A DNA stretch of 64,000 bases from positions 40,089,357-40,153,356 of the forward strand of contig JARWKL010000005.1 of assembly GCA_029961685.1 (NCBI GenBank), in the 5' to 3' direction. The notes under the pieces were generated by a model. That model worked only from the letters and a program-made list of their open reading frames with translations. It was not told the origin of the DNA and made no database searches. Source of the stretch: Aristolochia californica. Lineage: Eukaryota > Streptophyta > Magnoliopsida > Piperales > Aristolochiaceae. This document shows positions 33,601 to 45,600 of the stretch, in pieces (within the stretch, counting starts at the first letter, position 1; each line of letters begins with the position of its first letter). The position numbers were made by a program, and so were the translations under genes.

Positions 33601-36600
33601 CTTAATGAATGAAATTCTAGAATTATGCTGCTTGGGTGTGAAGCTACCTCTCTCTCTTGGAAGTGAATTCCAAAATCAGGTGCTACGCCTCCTCTTCTCC
33701 TTCTTTCATTGTCTTAAAATTTTGCTTGCAAAATATTCTTCTCAAACCCTAAAGTTTTTTTTCCCTTTTGACTTTCTTTTCTATAAATTTCAGTACTTCA
33801 ACTTCAGGACTATTTGCTTCAATCATAACATCTCTCTATTAATTTGCACATGCACCTTTAGTTCTTTCATCAAAATTTGATTTTCTTTGTTTGGATTGCC
33901 TAAATCAAAGTAGGACAAACGTGAAAAAATGCATCTTTTCCATTTCCTAACCTGTTATGAACCCTTTTTGAGCTTTATTTTCCTTCATCCCGAGATTTGT
34001 TAGAAATTTCATCCCTAGGGTATTTTCTCCTTTAGTTAGTGGTTACTATACATGTTAGTAGTGACTTTAGTACATTTAAGTTATTTTTCCTGTGGTGTTA
34101 GCATGTAATTAATATACCTTAAGCCTGAATTGTTTAGTCAGGCCTAATTCAGAACTTATTAGAACCCTAGAACCTGGAATTCTTGCTGTCCTACATCACC
34201 AGAGCTCTTAAATAATTCACTTTTTCATTTAAAAAAAAATAATTCACTTTTAAAATTAGCTGACAAGATATGAAGAGTTTGAAAAATATCCAAGTTCTAA
34301 TCAACCTCAGAGTGAAGTTTCCTCAAAATGAAAGGCTTTGGGAAAAGCATCCAAGGAACTGCAACAATAGCCAAAAGCAACAAAATAATCTGCAAAAGAG
34401 ATGGTGTAAAATCGACCAAACAAAATCCCAAAGAGAAGATAAAAAAACGAGTAATAAATAATAAATAAAATTAGAAACTAACCTGGAAAGGTCTCTGTCC
34501 CCAGAATAACTGATTCTCACCAAGGTCATCAGTAGGACTCAAGAACATATAAATCATGACATGGTACAGGTCAGCCTGGGACCCAGTGCACCACTTGATG
34601 ACAATTAGAAATGCAAGATAACCAAAAAGGCTATTAAGAAAGATCATCTGTGGCACAAACTGGTATCTGCAAAACAAAGAACATGTAATTTGATATTATT
34701 TACCCATTCGGAATTAGAAGAGGATACTATCTAATAAGAGAAAAGAATTACAGAAAATAACTGATACCCACCTAATGTCCAAACTGCTCCCGAAAAATTT
34801 TGCATTGAAAAAGCTCAACATAATTCCTAAGTTCATATGAACTACACCAAACAAAATGGACATCTTCATTTTAAGGGAATTCAGGAATGGCAATTCAGAG
34901 CGGCTTCCACGCCAGCTTGGATCCACTCCAAATGGGTATGGTTCCCGAACTTTGATTAGACCAACCGTGTGAGCATCACTGAGCAAAGAACATTTATTAA
35001 GCTCATATTTAGAAATATACATGCACTATCAATAATGACAATATATTACACTTGGAAGAAACAAATCAAGACACCATCATGCCAGTCCTACTAGACTTCT
35101 TTGTTTTTTTTTTTTTTTTTTTTGAAAAGCATTCTGCTAGACTTTTCAACACAATTAGTTCCACTTTGGAGGTTCTCCTTCACAACTAATGATGCTATGA
35201 AATATTCAAAGAATATTCAATCTTGAAAATGATCAGGATCACAATCTTGAAAATGTCTGCATGTTTGCGTGTGTGCACATGCGTTGGAGAGAGAGAGAGA
35301 GAGAAGCTTAATGATATTGTATTTCAGAATATTGACTTTCCAATATTAAAATAGGGTGCAAAGACAGATCAACTAATGAGCTTGGATAAGGTCCCAACAG
35401 TTCCCACTTTTAGAATTTAATTAAATCATGAAATCATCACAAACATTTGTAATATAGAACAAGAAGATGCATAATTGCAGCTGCCTAGAACATCTTTAAT
35501 GGCCTTCACACAGAACAGTATTGATCAATCAAGTCAAGAAAGGTAACTTCTTTTAGCAGGCAAAGACAAGTGAAAGTTGAATTTTTTTTCTGATGATTCT
35601 TTCAACCTAAAGTAGTATTGCATGAAGATTACTACAGAAGTTTGTTTCAAAGTAATATTAAATAAAATAAATCCGACGGTAATTACAAGTATCAGGCCAA
35701 ATTGACATTCCAAATAGTAATTGCAAGTATCAGGTTGAATTGACATTCCAAATTGAGTAAAATTTTTTCTTTCTTTATACAATTCTCATCATTCTTAAAA
35801 ACAAAACGTGCCTAGAGATGTACCTGCAAGTAGGATTTCGACATCCATAAGCAGAAGGACCAAATATATGAAATGGGACAGAAAAGAACTCATTGTAAAT
35901 CAAGCCACAATAGATTGAAAATATGGCCATCAAAAGGATTAAATAGCGTCCACCAAAGGCCATCTCCATAAAACTTCCAAGTTTCTGAAAGGACAAGTGC
36001 ACACACCATTGACACATTAAACCATCTTCACTGAGATTTTTGCATGAACTTAAAACATTGAGAGTACGTCATTATCAACAATAGTAACTGGAAGCACATT
36101 TTTGGTGGGAATATGATCCTCCGAAAGTTAGGGAGAAGTCAGCAGAATTCAGGAAACATTGTATAAACAATTAGGTACAGGAAACAAATGAAATCTTCCT
36201 TATGCCATCTAGGAAAGGTTAAAAAATATCCAAAAAATCTAGAAACCTCTAGATTCTATCTACATTCTAGCTGATATCTCAGTGAAGTGAGGTGTCACAG
36301 GATCATGTTTAACCATTGGAGACTCTTATCTCCATTGGGAGCTGAGGGCTCTCCTCTCCCCTCTTCATTGTTTCTCTTTTCTTTGATTAATGAATCACCA
36401 TTTAACAAAACAAAAATCTAGAAACCCTTGCAACAACCTGTAAGGGGCTTGTCCATAAACTCTTAAAACTTCAAAATTTTTAATGCAAACTTTTTAGTGA
36501 TTTAACAGTGAAAATACATCTTGAGGAATGTTTAGGAACTTTTCTTATTTATCTAAGATAGCATTCTCATAAACCTCATAATGTGGTTGTACCTAGAACC

Positions 36601-39600
36601 ATCTTCTCTCGCAAAAGTCAATTTTTTCTAGCTCTCATAATTGGTAATTATTAAAATCTTATTTAGACCAAATGGCAATACAAATTTTCTCAAAAATATT
36701 CTCCTTTAGAAGTAAATATTAGCTATTCCTCCTGTCTCAATGAGCCAACCATTTACATATCATCGATTTGGTCCCTCCGCATAGCCCATAGTAGCGGCAA
36801 TGTAAAAGCTAAAAAACCAGCATTGGAGAAAGAGGCCACCTGACTTTCCTAACATGATGAAGAACAGCTAGACAATTCAAATCATCATATTTATTCCAAG
36901 TTGGAGCTCTCTTTCAAATTGAAACAGTGAATTTGATAAAACCATACCTGTGATCCTAGTTTTTTCTCACGAGCAATCAACATCAATGCCCCCAGTAACA
37001 AACATATCCCATGGCCCCAATCCCCAAACATCACAGCAAAAAGAAAAGGAAATGTAATAATGGTGTAAACTGCTGGATTTGCTTCTTGATACCTAGCAAC
37101 ACTGCATCACAATATTGTTTCTGTCAGTATCTTGCACCATATAGATCCAAATAGAATATAGCAAAATCAGACTTATTCAGAAAAATTCTCAGAATTCTTT
37201 CTAAAACAATAAATTCCTCACAAGAATTTTGCTAAATTCTCTGAATAATTAATATTCAGAGAAAAAAAAGACAGTTATTCCGAAGTTTCAATAAGATTTT
37301 GCTAAAATAGCTCATGATAAGCAACACCCAGCACATCAGGACACAAGGTTGCATCTGCCATTACAGAAAAATGCCTACACCATTATTCTCAAAATATCAT
37401 AGCTTGAAGCATTGTATACAAGATCTGAAAGACATGCACTGAGGTAGAAACTTGGGCTTTGGCCACAGATAGTTTCTGTAGTAAAATTGCTTACAGTCAT
37501 CAGAGATTACAGAAACACAAGCCAAGTATTTTTTAATGGAAATTTTTTTAGTAAGAAACAAAGAAGTTTGCAAGACTGAAGCCAAAATTAAGATTCGGGA
37601 ATAAAATATACAACAAGACTGCTGAGAATCGCCTATCTTCACAAAATAATCTGCCATGGAATTTGCCAATTGCAGGACATGAGATCAAATAACCTCAAGA
37701 AAGGATGCAATATCACCAACATGTAGAAACAGCTGGTCAAATCTCCAACGCATACCTGCTACGCTTAGCCCAGGAAATAAAATTTAGAACCCCCCTCCAA
37801 AATCACCGGGACAGAGAAAAGTCTCTTGTATAAGATAAGGCCATTAAGAAGGCCATCCAATTCAGCCATAGTAGAATCAACAACCCCCCAGAGACCTGGT
37901 TAGTAGAATGGGCTTGAATTTGTTTTATTATAGCTATATCAAATCCAATCGATTTGGTATTTCTTTAAACAGTATTTCTAACATTTAATACACGGCAACT
38001 TAAGAAATGTTGACCAGGGTATCGGGCCAAATTTCCTCATGGCTTCTGACTAAGAAGTCTTTTTCTTCCTTCTAGGGTACCTCTATCCATGAAAACTTAA
38101 GCAATTTGGCAAAGATGCATATTGGGATCAAGGTCCAAGTCATGCAAGAGTGGACTCCCCCGGAAGCTGGTTACCTAAAGTTGAATTTTGATGGCTCTTC
38201 ACTCGGCAATCCTAGGATCGCTAGTTTTGGGGGAGGTATTTCGGATCCAACCGGCAATCAGTGTTTCTTTTATGCCGGCCTTTTAGGCATTTCTGATTCA
38301 ACGTTGGCTGAGCTCCATGGCCTCCTCAATGAGCTTCGCATTTTCAGAGACAATTACAGTGGTCCCCTTCACATTGAAGGGGACTCGAAAGTGGTCATTG
38401 GCTGGTGCGAGTGTGCTTCCCCTCCGCCATGGCACCATTGGGACATCTTTCGGGAGATTTTAGAAAGGGCATATGAGGAGTAGATGGGCTAACCGTTTCT
38501 TCTACAACATGGAAGAAAGGGTAAATGGGGTCCACCCCTAGCTGGCCACGATTTCTGAGATTGTCAACAGAGAGAATTTTGTTGAGGTGAGCACTACATG
38601 AAGAATTTTATTTTAGGGGGAGCATTGAGATGCCATGTGAACTCCACTGCATGCTTGGGACCATGCACGGTCCAACCTCGAATGACAAGATAGGCAGAGG
38701 AGACTAAGAAAGAACCACTCTTATCCGGTCACCAAATTAATTTGTCTAATTTGTTTGCTTGCATTCTGGTCAGTTGTAAGGCTTCCAAAAGGTGACTGGC
38801 TTCCAGAGCTTCAAGTTTCGATACACCATGACGAGGTTGAATATTCCATCTCCCATTATTGGCGACTTCAACAATAGTAATTCTCCTCAATCTTGAAATT
38901 CTGAAGAGGTTGGGAAAAGAGTTCTAAAGAGGCATATCACCCGACCACTAGTCTTCCCAGAATCTAATATTTTGACCATTTCCCACCAAATCAAAATAAT
39001 GTCGAGCTTTGATAGCACCATATCTTACAAAGGTTTGGAGCAGATGAGCTGAGTCTCCAAATTCATTTTAGGAGCAGGGCGCGATTCATGTCTCTGGTAT
39101 GTCGGATTCCAAGGCCTTCAAGGGTCTTTGGGAGGCAGATATCCTCCCAACTGACCAAATGGTACTTGAATTCTGAGCTGGTTCCACTCCAAAGAAAATG
39201 CTTCTTCATCTTATCCAATTGTCGGCAAACAGAAGTCGGGCAAGGCAGGAAGGATAGATAATGATTTGGGATGCCAGCAATGTTGATTTTAAAAGGGTTA
39301 GCCTTCCTGCCTTGCTAAGTAATCGACCCTTCCAGGAGGCAAGACGCATCTCCATCTTTTCAATAACTGGAGTCTAAAGGTCTTTACAAATGCGGCCCAA
39401 AAACAGAGGAGGACTAAGGTAGCTACAGGGGGTGGATGAGATTGAGCAACCAAGGACTTCAGCCATTTTCGAAAGGGAGTTTGGGTTTATATTGGACCCG
39501 ATCACAGAGGTTTTCCCCCAATTTACTTTTTGACCTGAGCAAATTTTGAAGAGTCCCAGAACTGCCTTAATTCTTCTTCTGTTGTCCATAGTTCCTGCTC

Positions 39601-42600
39601 CAAATATCAAAGTGTCATTTGCATATTGGAGGATAGGGATATTGAAAGCTAAGGAGTTGCTGATTGGGTTTAGCCATTCACATTCTTTGGCTGAGAAGAA
39701 CATAGCAGAGAGAGATTTCACCACAATGTTGAAAAGGAGAGGGGAGAGGTGGTCTCCCTTTCTCAATCCCCTCGAACCTTTAAAACACCCGCAAGCAGTG
39801 CCATTTAGGACAAGAGAATAAGTTGCAAAGGACAGGCAACTCCTGATCCAGTATCTCCAACGATCTCTGAAACCCATGCGAGTCATGAGGTCGTCCAAAA
39901 GGGTCCAATTTACCCGGTCAAAAGCTTTTTCTAAATCCAAATTCAGTGCAACCATTGATTTCTTCGAACGGGCAAAACGATCAATCAACTCATGAGCCGC
40001 CATTGTGGAGTCCAAAATGTTTCTGCCTTTCAAGAATGCACTCTGACCATGATTGATAACTAGAGGGAGCATTGTCTTGAGCCGGTTTGCAAGGAGTCTG
40101 GCAATAATCTTGTAAGTGCTTGAGATCAAACTAATAGGACAAGAGTCACCAGGGGTTTAACATTTCTCTTCTTGGGGATCAGGGAAATGAAAGAGGTACC
40201 CATGCTGCGGAAGGAGATGCCATTCTTGAAGAAGCCCTCAACTATTAGAGAAATATCTCCCTTAATAATTCGCCAAGCACGGTGGTAGAATTCACCGTTG
40301 AATCCATCTGGACCCGGTGCCCAGTCACAAGCCATGCCCAGGACTGCCCTTTCAATTTCTTTCTGGGAGAAGGGAACTTCAAGAAGAGATGAAGCAGAGT
40401 GTGGGAGGCGACCAAAGTGAAGTTGTTGGATTTTGAGCCGATTAAGATAATCATCTATGTATAAATCTATGAAAAAACGGAGTAGCTCATTAGTAATTTG
40501 GATCCTATCCCTAACGTTACCTCGTTATTGATGCATAAAGAGGTAATTCGGTTGGATCTCTTCCTTGTCGAGACGAGAAGTGAAAAAAATTTGTATTGGC
40601 ATCTCCATCAGTTAGCCATTTAAAACGGGGTCTTTGCTTCCAATTGATTCTTTCCTAGACTAGGATAAGTTGCAACTCCTTTTGAAGCGAAAGGCGTGTG
40701 GAAAATTCAGATTGGATTAGATACCTTTGTTCTTCTGATGAGTCTAGATCAGCGATGCAGTTGAGGCGAGAGGATTTCTTAGCTCTAGCTGATTGACGAT
40801 GCCGGAAAGACCAATCCTTGAGATTCTTTTTAAGGAGTTTGAGCTTTATCGGAAGAGACCATTCTGTTCTACCCCAAGCATGGGAGCTAGTCCATTAGTT
40901 CTTCAATAGCACATCAAAATCAGCATCAGTGAGCCAAGTGTTTTCGAATCTGAAGGGGGGCGGCATCTTCCACACGAGGTGGATAATAGGACGGGTCAAT
41001 GATCGCATCCTACCCGATTGAGGACTCTTCTGGATACATCATCATAAAGATGAAGCCAATTTGAATCTGCAAGAAAACGATCCAACTTAGAGAGAATTGG
41101 ATGTTGCTATCCATTGGACCAAGTGAAGGTCATTCCAGAGAAGGTAATTTCTTCCAACTCCCCACTACTGATTAAGTCAGCAAAGCCTCTCATAGAGGAT
41201 GAGATGTGGGTAGCTGGAGGTTGCTTTTCATCACAATAACGAATTGCATTAAAATCCCTCACAAAGATCCATGGCAAGGTCCACTGGAGTTGGAAGTCAG
41301 AGAGTTCATCGCAAAAATTCCTTCTCTCGCGATAGCGGTTAGGCCCGTAAACTCCATCGAGGCACCACTGAGAGCCAGAGCAGCAATCACGGAAATGAAC
41401 CCCCACCAAGTAGGTCCCGTGATGGGTGCTAATCGCATCAAAGAGAGAGGCATCCCATAACACCATTATTACTTCAGAGTGGCCAATCGAATTTACAGCC
41501 GACCATTGTAAGGAGGGGCAGCTCCAAAGATCTCGGGCGAGACTATCATCAGGACTTTGGCATTTAGTTTCTTGAAGCACTACAATAGAAGGTTTGAATT
41601 GTGATAAGAGGCGGCAAATTATTGCTCGCTTCCGCGAAGACCCTACTCCCCAGACATTCCAAGAGATCATAATCATTTGGAACTAATTTGTTGAACTCCC
41701 GCATCATCTTTCCTTCCTGGATTCTTGGATTTTGGCCATGGAAAACCACTCCCAAGAGACGAGCCAAATTCATCATGTTTTGCCATGTTTCCTCATCGTA
41801 CCGTCTCCGTTCAGATTGTAGCTCTGTTGCCATCCTCTCGGTTGAAGGAGGAAGGGGAGGGTTAAAATGGTCAAGGGGGGATGTTCTGCTGGTGGAAGCA
41901 ACCCCTGATTGCTAACAAGCGGGGCCAGTCTTTTTCTCTCTTTGGTAGGTAGCCAGAATTGGGAATGATGGAAGATCCAGGCTGAGCATGGTTCCAGAAT
42001 TGGGCTCGGGTTCCGACGTATTCTCTGGAACTTGAAAAGAGAGCGGGGGAGGCATTTCAGCTGATTTCTGAGCCCAGGGGTTGAGGTTAGGCATTGTTTT
42101 TGCTATGGTGGTGTTTTGAAGAATTGGTGGAGCCGAGGGCCTTTCTGGGGGGTGGGGGGGGGTTGATTTTGCCATGGCTCGAGATAGATCATCTCTGAGC
42201 AAGGGCTGAAACCATCGGAGTTGTTGTCCTCATGGTAGCTGAAAAGGGGATTTTGGAAGGCCCCACAAAGAAAGTTGTTTGATTTTTATGAGGTGAAGTA
42301 TGGGTATCTGGTGGTGATAAGAGAGGGGTTTTTTCTGGAGGGTGGCAGGCATATGGGGACAAGGGGTGGGGCTTCTGAAATGGGCTTGAGGTGCTCGAGG
42401 TCTGAGGGTGGGGCAGGATGTTGATGGCGAGGTAATCTAGGCACAGTTGAGCAGGCACACACAAAGACCGAGGGTGTGGTATGCGGGGGAAGGGGTTGGT
42501 TTTCGAGGTTTTCTTGGGGATAGCACTAGCCGGGGGGGAGATCAATGGTTAAGGGCGATTTTGGCGAGACTGAGGGGAGCTATTGATAGGATTGGCTGTC

Positions 42601-45600
42601 ATCGCTGAAGCCAGTGTTGCAATCGATGTCTGAGGGAGGTGTGTATTTTGAAGGGGGTGGGTGGGTGTTTCGAGGCCAGGATTAGAGGTGGCGGGTGAGA
42701 AAAGGGAAAGTGGGGGGGTGATGTGGCTGCTTGAGAGAGTAGTGGCATTGGGAAGAGCAATTTGGGTTTCCAATGTGTCAGAAAAAGTTGGAATGGTACT
42801 TGGGGGAGGTTTGGTTTTGAAGGAGTCGGCTTTTCTAGCTGGAATGATCAAGGTTTTGAAATTTGAATTTGAATTCAAATTCAAAATATTTTTGGCTGAA
42901 TCGGGTGAATGTGAGTTTGTGGTTTGGCCGTAGTGGCTTCAGGGAGAGGTTGAGGGCTAGACTCTTATCGCCGAGAAGTTGAGCTGATGAGTTGGTGAGA
43001 GTTGAAGGGCAGCCTCCATGTCTGTCAAAGATTGAAAGGAGATTAGCCATTTCGAATGACCCAAATAGGAGGTGGCTGGACGGTAGTTTAGTTTGAGTTT
43101 TTCGCCAACATAGTGACATAAGTCTTCACTGTTGCAGCACAGGGATAGTTCATCCATAACCACCGCCAGTTTTAGAAATTTTTGGTCCTCCAAGAGAGTC
43201 AAATGGAAGGTTTATGATGCTATTTTGGAGGGTTTTGAGGGTGGGGAGAGGAAGGTTGGAGGGAGGTGATGGTAGTGGTGGTGGTGGTGTTGTGGATGAC
43301 AAGGGGACTGTTCCAGATTTCGGGAGGGGGGGGCGGGTGACGAAAAAAGGGTTTTTTGGGGGGTTTTACATGGGTTTTCTGGAATAGGGAGAAAAGAGAG
43401 TTTCGGAAGATTGTCCAATTGAAAGAGGCACCTGATTTCTCAGGTATGTCGATCCGCGCCATGATCAAGCATCCTCCACTTTGGGTGATTTTATATTCTC
43501 TGGCACCATGGTATTTAAAAACTGAAAGGGAATAGGTTATGGAGTTAGATCAAAACTCACTTTGACGAGGAGAGGAAGGCCCTTTGGTGGTGATAGAGTC
43601 GAAACATTGAAGGAAGTCGATTTCCACCGCCTCTGGAATCGAGATGGAGGCGTTTCGATCCGTTTCTTATTGTGATTCAGATCGAAACTCTAGTCCTTTC
43701 CCGGAGTCGCCGTAGTGAGATTTCCGAGTCACCGAAAGAGAGGGTGACCATCGACAAAGATTTTCTCATACCTTTTTTATTTCGTTGTATCATCGTCCAT
43801 CCGTCTGAGAAGTCGTCTCTTCCACCTCTTTCATTTCCATCATCCTTAGCACCATCATCGCCGATGGCAATGATTGTCGGGGAAAGCCTTTTGCCACCAT
43901 GGAAAGGGGAAATTTGCTTTTCTTCCTCTTACCGTCGCAGAGTAGAAAGGGAGCTGCCATCAGAGCCTCTCTGGTCCCCACGCACGTCTCGTTTTTGTTT
44001 TTCATGTTTTTTTCCGCCGGATAGCATGGGCATGCTCGTCGTATATCCCCTTTCCACGATCAACGCCTGGGGAGACCCTCTCCCTTTCTCCATCGTTTGC
44101 GATATCTCAATTTTTTTCTCTGGATCTTGATTATCCTTGCTCGTACACACGCTCGCATCGACGCGTCGTCACTCACTGTCGCGTCTTTGCTCCATCGTAT
44201 CATCGCATCGTCGCTCTTCTCACATCGTTGCCACACAGCTGAATTGATTTTTGCCCCTATACAGTTAATAAACCTTAATCTCCTCATCTCCCTAACTAGA
44301 CATCCTATGTACATTGATCTAATATAATTTAACATGCAGAACAAGATTACATAAAGAATATTAACCACTGAAGTGGTAAAAATACCCCTAGAGGGAAAAA
44401 TGACCAAAATACTCTTGGATGTATTTTCTAACATTCCCTCTCAAGTTGGAGCGTATATATCCAGGAGTCCCAGCTTGCTGCAGAATGATATAAATTCTCG
44501 TTTGCCAAGGGCCTTGGTGAAGACATTTCACAATTGATCTCCAGACCGAACAAACAAAGTCACTACATCTTTTTTCATCACCGCATCTCGAATGAAGTGG
44601 CAATCCACTTCTATATGTTTAGTCCTCTCATGGAAAACTTCCATTTCTTTCTACCCTTAAGATACATTTTGATAAACTTAGCCCAATTAAGATAATTAGG
44701 CCCTGTCAATTTTTTCAAAGTAATCATGATGGTATCCTTTCCATCAAACCCAGAATTTACTCTAGCTAGGGTATAAACTTCTCCAGTCTCAACCATAATA
44801 CTAATAGTTAATCACAAAATAACCAATTTAAGCTTCCAACCAATTTTAAGATTTATCACCAAGGTGGACCCCACTCACAAAATTAAGGTTAGGGCATAAA
44901 AACAGGATATGCGCACTTCAACAATCTAATAACCAGCAATTCACAACCATTACAACCAATATCATACAAAAGTGGAAGCAATTAGGGCTGACATCATCAA
45001 TTAGGTGATGACACAGGCATCCAACACTGGGATGGGTGACACAGATCTCAAAAACCCCAATTAGGGCAATCAAAGTGCAGAGAATCCTTCAATGTTTCAT
45101 AAAGACCAGTAACCCTAAGGTTATGGTAGAAAAAATAAAAATAAAAAGTTTAACTTTGATGACCAGCATCAAAACCCTGTAGTTTTTCTCCTTCCATCTA
45201 GGGGTGGCATCGAGTCGAGCCAAGCTCGAACCTGCATATGTTCGAGCTGGGCTTAATTTAAATACTTCAAACTCGAACTGAGCCAAGCCCAACCTCGAAC
45301 CTAATATTGGAATCGAGCTCGAGCCCAAGAATTTTAACTGAGTTTGAGCTTGAGCTCTAGCCGGGTTCAAGCTCCAACCTACATTTAAAATTTTGCATAA
45401 AATACATGTCAAATAAACTGTACATAAAATTATGCATAAATTTTACTTAAAATTGGACATAACCTCTACATGAAATTGGGCATGATCTCTAATCATAAAC
45501 CCTGCATAAATTTGTATATACACTCTACATAAAACTTTTCATAAACACTGTATAAAAATTTAAAATGAATGGCTTAAATTTTGAAATAAGAGGCAATAAC

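Larger units (their letters stand above)
19715..34198 (+). mobile_element. Ty3/gypsy retrotransposon in VHA-a intron 15, host of four later insertions
   Basis: CCAGA precedes the 5' LTR (19710-19714) and follows the 3' LTR (34199-34203), an exact 5-bp target duplication. LTRs are at 19715-21014 and about 33247-34198. Between them lie remnants of gag, protease, reverse transcriptase, RNase H and integrase in the usual gypsy order. Three miniature LTR elements (20471, 21219, 23938) and one L1 LINE (25869-32860) are inserted in it. The host element is antisense to VHA-a and is coding-dead: stops and frameshifts occur in every domain, and the LTRs have diverged with substitutions and indels. Confidence 0.92.
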
